A stretch of DNA of 64,000 nucleotides from NCBI RefSeq assembly GCF_000308275.2, contig NZ_HG529490.1:124001-188000 (forward strand). The letters run 5' to 3'. This DNA is from Levyella massiliensis (GTDB taxonomy: Bacteria > Bacillota > Clostridia > Tissierellales > Peptoniphilaceae). How positions within the stretch are numbered: the first letter of the stretch is position 1; each line of letters begins with the position of its first letter. Below the pieces are notes generated by a model. It did no database searches, was not told the DNA's origin, and worked only from the letters and a program-made list of their open reading frames with translations. Of this stretch, positions 8,861 through 17,295 are shown piece by piece. The translations under genes were made by a program, and so were the position numbers.

Positions 8861-9823
8861 GTGGTAGATCGACTCAATACAAAAGTTGAAATCCTTGATT
8901 TGGATGAACACAAGAACTATGGACGCTTTAGTATGTCTCCGTTAGAGCGCGGCTACGGGACGACAATCGGCAATTCGCTGCGCCGTGTTTTACTGTCTTC
9001 GCTGCCGGGTACGGCAGTGTCCAACATCAAATTTGACGAGGGTGTACCGCATGAGTTCACGACCATTCCGGGCGTCCTGGAGGATGTACCGGAGATTGTC
9101 CTGAACATTAAGGGACTCGCGGTACGTCGCTTACAGGGACAGGGAGAAGAAGTGACGCTCCGTCTGGATGTGGAAGGACCGAAGATTGTCACGGCACGCG
9201 ATATTCAGGAAAGTACGGAAGTAGAGATTGTCAATAGCAATCACTATCTGTGCACCTTGAATGCGGATGGTGCCATTCACATGGAGTTAACCGTGATCGA
9301 TGGAGCAGGCTATGCTCTGGCCGATCAAAATAAGGATGTGGAAGATCCCATCGGCACGATTGCCATTGATTCTTCTTTTACTCCGGTGAAGAAAGTGAAT
9401 TTCGAGGTACAAAACACCCGTGTCCAACAGATCACCGACTACGATAAATTGATCCTTGAAGTTTGGACCGATGGTACGGTGACCCCGCAGGAAGCTACGT
9501 CGCAGGGAGCAAAGATCCTTATGGATCACCTGCGCCTCATTACGGAGCTTCCGGACTTTGTTGTGGAAGAGAAAGCGGATGAACAAGAGCCGCAATCCCA
9601 GGAAAATGCTCTGCTGCAGAAGCCGATCGAAGATTTGGATCTGACCCTGCGCAGCTATAACTGCCTGAAGCGTTCAGATATCCATACGCTCGGCGATATC
9701 GTAAGCATTCCTGCCGATGTATTGGCCAAAATCCGCAATTTTGGAAAAAAATCCTATGCCGAGGTAGAAGAAAAAGTTCAATCCTTCGGCTTGCAACTCA
9801 ATCATTCACAAGATAACGAGTAA
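8861..9823 (+). CDS. rpoA: DNA-directed RNA polymerase subunit alpha
   Basis: The 320-residue alpha subunit: N-terminal domain (residues about 1-230) for dimerisation and beta/beta' assembly, with the [24 protein letters not shown]-type block seen as [20 protein letters not shown], and a C-terminal domain (about 250-315) with the ARS/UP-element-binding helix-hairpin-helix [17 protein letters not shown]. Translation starts at GTG (8861) after GGGGAGG. A 60-bp gap separates it from rpsD, but no terminator is seen. Upstream ATG-containing frame is not conserved. Confidence 0.98.
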   Translation: [320 protein letters not shown]

Positions 9824-9833
9824 GGAGGAGACA

Positions 9834-10370
9834 TTGGCGACTTTAAGAAAACTGGGAAGAAGAACCGACCATCGCACAGCCATGCTGCGCAACTTGGTCT
9901 CATCGCTCTTCCTCAACGGTCGGATTACAACTACCGTTACCCGCGCCAAAGAAGCTCAGAAAGTAGCTGAGAAACTGATTACTGAAGCCAAGAAAGGCAC
10001 ACTGGCCGGCAATCGTGCTATTTCCGCATATCTGTATCAGAAGGAAGTAGCGCGCAAGTTGGTCGAAGAGATTGCCCCTTCGTTTGAAGGACGCAACGGC
10101 GGCTATACCCGCGTGCTGAAGAAAGGCCCGCGTCGCGGAGACGGCGCTGACATGGCCGTTCTGGAATTGGTTACCGGTGCGGTAGCCGAAAAGAAGGCGG
10201 AAAAACCCGCTGCTCCTGCTAAGGAAGAAAAAGAGGAGTCGAAGGCTCCTGCTGCATCCGAAAAAGCAGAGGCAGAAACAAAAGAAAACGCTGAAGAAGA
10301 CGTTGAAGAGAGCCAAGAGGCAGATACCAAAGAAGCTGAGAAAGAAGATGCTTCGACGGAAGAAGCCTAA
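9834..10370 (+). CDS. rplQ: 50S ribosomal protein L17 with long acidic C-terminal tail
   Basis: L17 lies near the peptide exit tunnel. Residues 1-116 match the standard protein (TLRKLGRRTDHRTAMLRNL, NGRITTTVTRAKEAQKVAEKLI, YTRVLKKGPRRGDGADMAVLELV). The following 62 residues are almost entirely Ala, Glu, Lys, Ser and Thr, with net negative charge; the usual protein ends near residue 115-130. The start is TTG (9834) after AAGGAGGAG. A strong intrinsic terminator follows, closing the S10-spc-alpha transcript. Confidence 0.96.
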   Translation: MATLRKLGRRTDHRTAMLRNLVSSLFLNGRITTTVTRAKEAQKVAEKLITEAKKGTLAGNRAISAYLYQKEVARKLVEEIAPSFEGRNGGYTRVLKKGPRRGDGADMAVLELVTGAVAEKKAEKPAAPAKEEKEESKAPAASEKAEAETKENAEEDVEESQEADTKEAEKEDASTEEA

Positions 10371-10391
10371 GCGATTTTCACTTTCAGAGTT

Positions 10392-10433
10392 AAAAGTTCT
10401 GTACAAGCTGATGCTTGTACAGAACTTTTTTTG
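10392..10433 (+). terminator. Intrinsic terminator after rplQ
   Basis: A perfect 17-bp stem (10392-10408 with 10413-10429, core GTTCTGTACAAGC / GCTTGTACAGAAC) with a TGAT loop runs straight into a T-rich tract. It lies about 20 bp after the rplQ stop and is the first clear terminator of the ribosomal cluster. Confidence 0.93.
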
Positions 10434-10577
10434 TGTTTATTCCTTGAAAATCAACACCTTAAGAGAATTTGACTATGTCATGATTGCCTTGGCCCCTACC
10501 AATGTATCAGCCCTCTCTTGCGCTATTGAAATAAAAGAGTTTAAGGCCTACTATTATTTCGATGATATAACATTTTC

Positions 10578-10583
10578 TATAAT
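10578..10583 (+). promoter_or_regulatory. Probable -10 element for the surface repeat protein
   Basis: A perfect TATAAT lies 17 bp upstream of the ATG at 10600, allowing only a very short leader. The expected -35 region (10555-10560, TATTTC) is a poor match, so the promoter is tentative. It sits in the 229-bp gap between the rplQ terminator and the next gene, where nothing else was recognised. Confidence 0.45.
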
Positions 10584-10599
10584 AGAAGGAGAGTGTAGA

Positions 10600-12492
10600 A
10601 TGCAGCCCTTAGGAAGAACTGATAACAATCATAAAGCGTGGATTTTAGCAGCAACACTGTTCACTGCCAGTCTTCTTGTATGTACGAGTCCGGTTTACGC
10701 GGACGAAGGATGGAAAGACAACAGCATCGCCAGTCAAAATGACGCCGCGCAAAGCACTGGAAACGACACGAAAGATGTTCTTTGGGAGGACGATACGAAA
10801 CTGGTGACGACGCCACCGGAGGAAGAAGAGTCATCCACTGTATCGACAACCGAGAATACAGAGGAAGCATCGGATCAAGAAGAATCGAATAAAACGGAAG
10901 AAAAAGAAACGTCGGAGAATAAGGCCGAAGCGGTTTTAACGCAGACGTCTTTGCCTCTTGAAGTGGTTAAACAAGGAAAAAATCTCGTTTTGCGTGATAC
11001 AAATACCGGCGAAATCCGTAAAGATAACGCATTTGTTGCGCTTCGCGGCAAATATTATTTTCCGAACGCACAAGGAAAGCTGTATTGCAATCGCTTCATT
11101 ACCTTCGGACCGAAGGTTGCCTATTATATGGGCGATGACGGCAGCGTCATGCATGGCTTAGTGAAGGTGGGAGATAAGCTGTATCTCTTGGATTCTGAGA
11201 CCGGCATATTGAACAAAGCGAATCGCTGGGTGGAGTACGAAGGAAAGTATTATTTCCCGAATGCCCAAGGTGAAGTGTATCATAATCGTTTCATCACGTT
11301 TGGCCCTAAGGTTGCCTATTATATGGGATCCGAGGGAACCAGAATGCATGGCGTGCAGCAAGTGGGAGATGCTCTCTATTTGCTTGACGAAGAAACGGGG
11401 CTGTTGCGGAAAGACAATCGCTGGGTGTCGAATGGCGGAAGAGAGTATTTTCCGAATGCGCAAGGCCAACTCTATCGCAACCGTTTTATCCACTTCGGGC
11501 CAAAGTATTCCTATTTCATGGGCAGCGATGGCAGCAAACAGCACGGATACACCTACGGAAACGGAACCCTCTATCGTTTGGATGACAGTACGGGTATGCT
11601 GATCAAGCATCCCGGCTGGTACGAATACGATGGAAAAACCTATTACGCCCGCGCTGATGGGATGCCCTATCGCAATCAATTGCTTTCATTTGGCACCTAC
11701 GGCTACGTCATGGGGGAGGACGGCAGTCGCCAGGGACAGGGCTGGCATAATATTTATTCCTACACCTATTATTCTCCCGAGAACGATGGAAAAACGACAC
11801 GCGGTTGGCAGGGAATTAACGGTAAATATTATTATTTCTCCCCCTACAACTTTGCGATGTATCGCGGCATCAAAACCACGGGGGACCGTGTGCATTACTT
11901 TGATCCCGATCACGGATACCTGCGCTCCGGCAAAATTCAAACCACAGGCACGAAATACAATTTCGTCTATGACTTTCCAAGTGTAACGGCCGAAGAGTTA
12001 TCCAACACTGGCTTAAACCGTGATGCCCGCTTCTTCAAGGGACAGGAAATTGCCAATGAAGCGTTAAAGGCCAATGGAACGGCATATGTCAGTTTTGCCG
12101 ATGACCTGAAGAAGGGCACGTATTGCAGCGGGTTGGCCTATCGCGCGCATAAGAATTTGGGCATTGCGATATATGGCGCCTCCAATAATCCCCGCACGAA
12201 CGATATCTATGATCAGGTGAATCTGCAATATAAGACGATTCAAGACTTTGGCGGACAAGCCATTCCGTTTGATTTCAGTCGTATGGCTGCCGGCGATGTG
12301 CTGTTCTTCCGTGATCACCGTGCTCCGCAGTCCATGGTGAATCACGCTGCGGTCTATGTCGGACTGTATAAGAATGTTCCTTCCGTCATTCATGCTACCC
12401 TTGCGCATGGCACCGTGTTGGATTCGATTGATGAAGTGATTTACAAGACTTGGCATTATGAACCCAAACCGAATTTTGCCCGCTTCTATTGA
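10600..12492 (+). CDS. Secreted cell-surface protein with 65-residue repeats and NlpC/P60-like C-terminus
   Basis: A 630-residue exported protein. I chose the ATG at 10600 because it follows AAGGAGAG and starts a convincing signal peptide (hydrophobic core 14-30, cleavage probably after VYA at 34); open frame further upstream crosses the rplQ terminator. Residues 35-125 are an acidic Ser/Thr linker. Residues about 130-470 hold repeats with aromatic motifs (KYYFPNAQG, NRFITFGPKVAYYMG, LYLLDEETGLLRK), reminiscent of choline- or glucan-binding wall repeats. The last 150 residues resemble NlpC/P60 amidases, with likely Cys in TYCSGLAYRAH and His in VNHAAVYVG and VIHATL. Probably a wall-bound peptidoglycan hydrolase; substrate unknown. 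Confidence 0.8.
   Translation: MQPLGRTDNNHKAWILAATLFTASLLVCTSPVYADEGWKDNSIASQNDAAQSTGNDTKDVLWEDDTKLVTTPPEEEESSTVSTTENTEEASDQEESNKTEEKETSENKAEAVLTQTSLPLEVVKQGKNLVLRDTNTGEIRKDNAFVALRGKYYFPNAQGKLYCNRFITFGPKVAYYMGDDGSVMHGLVKVGDKLYLLDSETGILNKANRWVEYEGKYYFPNAQGEVYHNRFITFGPKVAYYMGSEGTRMHGVQQVGDALYLLDEETGLLRKDNRWVSNGGREYFPNAQGQLYRNRFIHFGPKYSYFMGSDGSKQHGYTYGNGTLYRLDDSTGMLIKHPGWYEYDGKTYYARADGMPYRNQLLSFGTYGYVMGEDGSRQGQGWHNIYSYTYYSPENDGKTTRGWQGINGKYYYFSPYNFAMYRGIKTTGDRVHYFDPDHGYLRSGKIQTTGTKYNFVYDFPSVTAEELSNTGLNRDARFFKGQEIANEALKANGTAYVSFADDLKKGTYCSGLAYRAHKNLGIAIYGASNNPRTNDIYDQVNLQYKTIQDFGGQAIPFDFSRMAAGDVLFFRDHRAPQSMVNHAAVYVGLYKNVPSVIHATLAHGTVLDSIDEVIYKTWHYEPKPNFARFY
11047..11820 (+). repeat. Four tandem 195-bp coding repeats
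   Basis: Units begin at 11047, 11242, 11437 and 11632, exactly 195 bp (65 codons) apart, each encoding a GK-Y-YF/YA...NAQG...NRF...FGP...YYMG pattern. A fifth, degenerate copy begins near 11820. The DNA copies have diverged at synonymous positions, so these are old repeats kept at protein level. Confidence 0.85.
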
Positions 12493-12528
12493 TGCCTGAG
12501 AGCGTATATTGACCGATTAAATGTTTTA

Positions 12529-12575
12529 AAGAAGCCCCTTCTTGCCGCTACTGCGGCGGAAGGGGCTTCTTGACA
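12529..12575 (+). terminator. Probable terminator after the surface repeat protein
   Basis: A 13-bp stem AAGAAGCCCCTTC (12529-12541) pairs with GAAGGGGCTTCTT (12559-12571), with an inner CCGC/GCGG hairpin in the loop. The T tract is weak and the right arm overlaps the -35 box of the next promoter. Confidence 0.75.
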
Positions 12576-12598
12576 CTTACCTTGCCCTTTTCTATGAT
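12570..12598 (+). promoter_or_regulatory. Sigma-A-type promoter of the mutarotase-like gene
   Basis: TTGACA at 12570-12575, a 17-bp spacer and TATGAT at 12593-12598. The predicted start near 12605 leaves a leader of about 40 bp to the ATG at 12648. Probably drives the mutarotase-like gene and the following cation transporter and transpeptidase. Confidence 0.8.
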
Positions 12599-12647
12599 TA
12601 AAGTGTTTATTTGTGTCGTAACAGCATCTCGTAGAGAAGAGGAGTCT

Positions 12648-13574
12648 ATGATTAAACCAACCCTGCAGCGCAGCCGCGGCAATCTTCATGTGGTACATTT
12701 GGAATCGGAGAAATTGCGCGTGGCTATACTACCGGAGATTGGCTGTAAGATTGCGTCCATTGTATACAATGAAAATGACTTTGAAGTGTTGGCACGTCCG
12801 CTTGGCATGAAGAAGGCCGATGATCCGGCCAAACTCTATGCTCGTGCGTATCCCGGTGCGCCTTTTGATCAATATGATCTGTCGGGTATCGATGATTGTA
12901 TTCCCACCATTGACCCTTGTCATGTGGAAAAACTGGGGCGCCTTTCCGATCATGGCGATGCCTGGAGCCGTCCTTGGAACGTGTTTGAAGAAAATCTCTC
13001 CGAACGATCCGTTAAAGCGTTTTTTCGCCTGTCCACGATTCCGCTCTATTTCGAACGGCATGTGCGCTTGGAAGGCAACAGTCTGCGATTGGATTACCGC
13101 TTGCTCAATGAATCCATTGATGAACATCCTTGGCTTTGGGCACTGCACGGACTTTGCCATTACGAGCCGGACGCCGTACTGTCCTGGCCGGAGCCGTACA
13201 CCCTTTTTAATGCTCATGGCGATGAAGATTTTGCCTTTGATATGCAGCAATTAAAGCAGGTTCCGAAGGATCAGGCCTACAAATTTTATCTGCAGGATCC
13301 CGTGCCAAAGGGAGAAGCCTCGATTACCTATCCTACGCAGGGCGTGCGCCTCTCCTTGCATTGGGATGCATCGCTCTTTCCGTATCTGGGCGGTTGGATT
13401 AATACCGGCGGCAGCGCGGGATCGCGTTGCATTGCCCTGGAACCGACAAACGGTTTTTATGACAGCTTAGAGCGTGCGATTCAAAACGGTAAGGTGGGGC
13501 GTATCGCCCCGGGCGGTGAGCTCACTTGGCAAGTGCGTTTGGATATTGATGCGATAGGAACCGCACAATCCTGA
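12648..13574 (+). CDS. Aldose 1-epimerase (galactose mutarotase)-like protein
   Basis: A 308-residue soluble protein. The ATG at 12648 follows GAAGAGGAG and the downstream sequence carries the pattern of mutarotase-fold proteins: LRVAILPEIGCKIASIVYNENDFEVLA at the N-terminus, GIDDCIPTIDPC and LSDHGDAWSRPW (the family often has an H-G-E/D-x-W substrate segment), LEGNSLRLDYRLLNES in the beta sandwich. Such proteins bind a sugar and interconvert anomers, but the exact substrate cannot be read from sequence, and some members are not catalytic. Placed 27 bp before the cation transporter gene. Confidence 0.65.
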   Translation: MIKPTLQRSRGNLHVVHLESEKLRVAILPEIGCKIASIVYNENDFEVLARPLGMKKADDPAKLYARAYPGAPFDQYDLSGIDDCIPTIDPCHVEKLGRLSDHGDAWSRPWNVFEENLSERSVKAFFRLSTIPLYFERHVRLEGNSLRLDYRLLNESIDEHPWLWALHGLCHYEPDAVLSWPEPYTLFNAHGDEDFAFDMQQLKQVPKDQAYKFYLQDPVPKGEASITYPTQGVRLSLHWDASLFPYLGGWINTGGSAGSRCIALEPTNGFYDSLERAIQNGKVGRIAPGGELTWQVRLDIDAIGTAQS

Positions 13575-13601
13575 GAAAACAATCCGGAGAAAGGAGAAAC
13601 C

Positions 13602-14843
13602 ATGCCCAAACATTTGTTTACGCATCTTTCTTCCGATGCACACAGACCTTCTTCGCACGGAGCTGATGCTGTGGAGCAGCGGAAACGTCGCAGTGCGGCA
13701 GGTCGCAAGGGTAGTGTGGTAGGCATTTTGGCGAATTCCCTGCTTGCCCTAACCAAGATTACGATCGGTCTGTTGAGCGGTGCCCTCTCGATTCTGGGCG
13801 ATGGCTTTAACAATCTCTTTGATGCGTTGGCTTCTCTTGTGTCTCTCGCTTCTTTTCATTTGGCGGAAAAACCGGAAGATCGGGAACACCCCTTTGGTCA
13901 TGCACGCGCCGAATATATGGGCTCTTTCTTCATTGCTATTGCGATTTTATACGTGGCGGTCACCTTGCTTATAGAAGGTGTTAAGCGCATCGTGACACCG
14001 CAGACAGTGACGTTAAACGGCTTGCAGCTCCTGTTGTTACTGCTTTCTATCGGTGTCAAGCTGGCGATGGTTGTTTACTTTACCCGGATGAGTCGCCAAT
14101 GGCATTCCAATGTTTTTGCAGCCACGGCTGCCGATGCGAAGTCGGATATCCTAGCCACGGGATCCATACTCCTGGCACTTGTCCTTTCGCCTTTCGTCGG
14201 CTTTTCCTTGGACGGCCCGTTTACGGTGGCGGTCGCCATTCTAATTGGCCAAAACGGATTTACTATTCTGAAAGATAATTACGATGCCCTGCTTGGTAAA
14301 GCGCCGGATCAGAAGCTGGTACAATCGCTGGCGCATCGCTTGCGTTCTTTTCAAGGTGTATTGGGTATTCATGATATGATAGTTCATGACTACGGCCCCG
14401 GTAATTGCTTTGTGACGGTGCATGTCGAAGTGGACGGAAAAAAGAGCGCGATGGAAAGTCATGCTTTGGTGGATCATATTGAACGCACCATTGGCGATGA
14501 ATATGGCGTTCAGATTACCATTCATATGGATCCGCAGCAACCGCGTACGGCGGAAGTGGTGGCAGCGTTGGAGCAGGTGACGCTTTTAGTGCGCAGTAAG
14601 GACGCCCGCTTTCTTGTCCACGATTTTCGGCTGATTACGAATGCGAAAGAGCGACGGATTCTTTTTGATGTCCTGATTCCATGGGACAAACAAATTGATG
14701 CGGTTGCATTGCAAGAGGAGCTGGAAGAGGAAGTGAAAAAACTGTATCCCGGTGATACAGTGAATATTACGATTGATCCCGATCGGACAATGCGCTTAAT
14801 GGAAGAAGCGAAACCCTCGCAAGAAAGGATACGCCATGACTGA
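13602..14843 (+). CDS. Cation diffusion facilitator family transporter
   Basis: A 413-residue membrane protein that likely exports a divalent metal in exchange for protons. Six transmembrane segments fall in residues about 30-220. The metal-site helices carry GDGFNNLFDAL (second helix) and DAKSDILATGS (fifth helix), so the fifth-helix motif is DxxxD rather than the HxxxD typical of zinc transporters; manganese or iron may be the substrate (inference). Cytosolic C-terminal domains follow with IHDMIVHDYGPGNCFVTVHVEVD, extending further than in most family members. ATG follows AAGGAGAAAC. The end overlaps the transpeptidase gene by 8 bp. Confidence 0.88.
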   Translation: MPKHLFTHLSSDAHRPSSHGADAVEQRKRRSAAGRKGSVVGILANSLLALTKITIGLLSGALSILGDGFNNLFDALASLVSLASFHLAEKPEDREHPFGHARAEYMGSFFIAIAILYVAVTLLIEGVKRIVTPQTVTLNGLQLLLLLLSIGVKLAMVVYFTRMSRQWHSNVFAATAADAKSDILATGSILLALVLSPFVGFSLDGPFTVAVAILIGQNGFTILKDNYDALLGKAPDQKLVQSLAHRLRSFQGVLGIHDMIVHDYGPGNCFVTVHVEVDGKKSAMESHALVDHIERTIGDEYGVQITIHMDPQQPRTAEVVAALEQVTLLVRSKDARFLVHDFRLITNAKERRILFDVLIPWDKQIDAVALQEELEEEVKKLYPGDTVNITIDPDRTMRLMEEAKPSQERIRHD

Positions 14844-16314
14844 AAAGCAGGAAATTCCGTTAGCAACGGAAAATAAGCATACCCCGGAGTCTCTGGGAGA
14901 GGATCCTTCGGTCTCCAAAAAAAGACGGGGCCAATTTTGGCTCATTGTCATTCTTCTTATCGTATTCGGTGGCGGTTATCTCTTCGGCGCATTTCATTTC
15001 ACCTTTAATGCCTATCCGAAATCCTTCGTGAATGGGCATCCGATGGGAGGGCAACCGCAAGAGGCCTTTCGTGAAATTCATCCGAGTTCGACCACCCATG
15101 TATATACGGGGCGTGATGCACAGATTAAGTTAAATGCGAATGATATTGGGTTACGTTATCTCTTAAAAGGCGACTTGCCGAAGCAACCATCGCCATGGTT
15201 ATGGCCCATTGAATATTTCCGCACCCACGACTATTCTTCGGCCTATGAAATCACGTATGATGAAGAACGCTTAGCTTATTTGCTGCGCGAAGCGGGGTTT
15301 GACTCGGAGGGGGAAGCACCGCAAGATGCGATGCTCGAAGCCACAGCGGATGGCGTACGGATCAAACCGGAGGTGCCAGGTAAGCGCGTGAATGCCGATC
15401 GGTTGAAAGCAAAGATTCTGCACACGATCGAATCCACGGCGAAAGAAATCTCGTTGGAGGATGTCTACGAGAAGCCGAAGGTATTCAAAGATGACCCGTC
15501 GTTGCAGGAAGATAAAAAGAATGTTGAAAAATTGTTGGCTTCCACGCTGGTATATTCTATAGGGAACGAAAACTATCGTTTTGGTGCGCAGGAAATTTTC
15601 CCCTTGCTCAAGAAGGACGATAACGGCACCTACAGTCTGCCGGTGGAGGGAATTCAAAGTTTTGTGCGGAAAATGGCCAAGGAGACCGATACCTACGGCA
15701 CGTCCCGTTCCTTTCAATCCACTGGCGCCGGTGAACAAACGGTGCCGCCAGGCATCTATGGCTGGCAGATCAATGTGAAGAAAACGACGGAACAAGTGCA
15801 AGAGCTGCTCAAAAAAGGCGGTGTGCAAGAAAACTTGGAACCCGTCTATCGCCATAAGGGCATTGCGCGGGGGGAGAAGAACGATATCGGTAACACGTAT
15901 ATTGAGATAGACATTTCCCGTCAACAAATTTGGGGCTATAAGGACGGGGATCTCATCGTGAAAAGCTATGTGCGTACCGGGCGTGTCAATCACTACAACG
16001 AAACGCCTCGCGGTGTGCATATGATCTGGAGCCATGAAAAGGATCGCCATCTGAAAGGACAGTTTAAGGATGGTACGCCTTATGATTCGCCGGTCAAATA
16101 CTGGATGCCGATCAATTACGGTGGTGTCGGTCTGCATGATGCGTCCTGGGTTACCGCTTTTGGGGGGCAACACTATCGCTATGCGGGATCGAACGGCTGC
16201 ATTAATCTGAATTTAGAGACTGCCAAGACAATTTTCGAGAACTTTGCCAATGGCACGCCGGTGGTCATTTATGAGAGCACGACCAATGATTCGCCGGCAG
16301 ATAAAACATTTTAG
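14836..16314 (+). CDS. L,D-transpeptidase (YkuD family) with PG-binding domain
   Basis: A 492-residue membrane-anchored enzyme that would form 3-3 peptidoglycan cross-links or attach partners to the wall. One transmembrane helix lies at residues about 33-55, so the rest is extracellular. Residues about 115-330 resemble the PG_binding_4/VanW-type region often paired with YkuD domains. Residues about 354-478 form the YkuD domain with TGRVNHYNETPRGVHMI, GVGLHDASW and the catalytic GSNGCINL (Cys). The gene overlaps the end of the CDF gene. It lies in the block that separates rplQ from the ECF genes. Confidence 0.9.
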   Translation: MTEKQEIPLATENKHTPESLGEDPSVSKKRRGQFWLIVILLIVFGGGYLFGAFHFTFNAYPKSFVNGHPMGGQPQEAFREIHPSSTTHVYTGRDAQIKLNANDIGLRYLLKGDLPKQPSPWLWPIEYFRTHDYSSAYEITYDEERLAYLLREAGFDSEGEAPQDAMLEATADGVRIKPEVPGKRVNADRLKAKILHTIESTAKEISLEDVYEKPKVFKDDPSLQEDKKNVEKLLASTLVYSIGNENYRFGAQEIFPLLKKDDNGTYSLPVEGIQSFVRKMAKETDTYGTSRSFQSTGAGEQTVPPGIYGWQINVKKTTEQVQELLKKGGVQENLEPVYRHKGIARGEKNDIGNTYIEIDISRQQIWGYKDGDLIVKSYVRTGRVNHYNETPRGVHMIWSHEKDRHLKGQFKDGTPYDSPVKYWMPINYGGVGLHDASWVTAFGGQHYRYAGSNGCINLNLETAKTIFENFANGTPVVIYESTTNDSPADKTF

Positions 16315-16335
16315 GAACGAGGACAGGTGAAACCC

Positions 16336-17295
16336 ATGACGACAGCGAAAAGGTTGCTTGATGAGGCGAATGCCGAAGAGACGACCGTAGCGAAAGCCGT
16401 AGAAGGGGAGCCGAAAGAGGATGTGATCATTGCTGTAGATCATGTCACTTTTCGCTATCCGCAATACGAAGATGAAGCATCGGAACCGACCCTAAAGGAC
16501 GTGACGCTTCATATAAAAAAAGGTGAATTTTTAGCTTTGTTAGGCCATAACGGGTCGGGCAAGTCCACGCTTGCCCGGCTTTTGAATGCGCAGGTATTGC
16601 CGCAAGAGGGCAGCATTCATATCCTGGGCATGGACACGCGTGATGATGAAAAAATTTGGGACATTCGCTCGCATTGCGGCATGGTGTTTCAAAATCCGGA
16701 TAACCAAATGGTGGCATCCATCGTTGAAGAGGACGTAGCCTTTGGCCCGGAAAATTTGGGTATTCCCAATCCTGAACTTCGACAGCGCGTGGATCGTGCG
16801 CTGGAAGCCACCGGTATGACGGCGTTTAAACGCCGCGAGCCCTATAAACTCTCCGGTGGTCAAAAACAACGCGTGGCCATTGCCGGTGTCTTAGCCATGC
16901 TTCCGGAGTGCATCATCTTGGATGAGCCGACGGCCATGCTCGATCCGATCGGTCGTCGCGAAATCATCCATACGATACGAAAACTCAATCACGAACAACA
17001 TAAAACAATCATTCTCATTACACACAACATGGAAGAAGCCGTGGAAGCGGATCGCATTGTAGTGCTTTCGGATGGAACCATTTCCCTCGAAGGCACACCG
17101 CGCGAAGTGTTTTCAGATGTGGAGACCATGCGCAGCTTGGAATTGGATGTGCCGCAAGTCACAGAAGTTGGCTATTTGCTCCATCAGCAGGGCTTTGATG
17201 TACCGAAAGACTGCCTTACGATTGAAGAATTGACCGCTGCTCTGTTGCCCGCAGACGCTGCCTCTTCAGGTGCCCATGAGGAGGTGCAACGATGA
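16336..17295 (+). CDS. ecfA1: Energy-coupling factor transporter ATPase 1
   Basis: One of the two ATPases that power vitamin or metal uptake through interchangeable S components. Walker A GHNGSGKST, Q-loop VFQNPDNQM, signature LSGGQKQR and Walker B CIILDEPTA are intact. The first 30 residues are an extra charged extension before the ABC core. I chose the ATG at 16336; a GTG three codons upstream is too close to the ribosome-binding GAGGA. The stop overlaps the ecfA2 start by four bases. No S component gene is in this window, as expected for the shared group II module. Confidence 0.92.
   Translation: MTTAKRLLDEANAEETTVAKAVEGEPKEDVIIAVDHVTFRYPQYEDEASEPTLKDVTLHIKKGEFLALLGHNGSGKSTLARLLNAQVLPQEGSIHILGMDTRDDEKIWDIRSHCGMVFQNPDNQMVASIVEEDVAFGPENLGIPNPELRQRVDRALEATGMTAFKRREPYKLSGGQKQRVAIAGVLAMLPECIILDEPTAMLDPIGRREIIHTIRKLNHEQHKTIILITHNMEEAVEADRIVVLSDGTISLEGTPREVFSDVETMRSLELDVPQVTEVGYLLHQQGFDVPKDCLTIEELTAALLPADAASSGAHEEVQR

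Noticed and set aside
15271-16173. Minus-strand open frame of 300 codons opposite the L,D-transpeptidase gene
   Set aside because: Antisense shadow of a gene with clear YkuD motifs.
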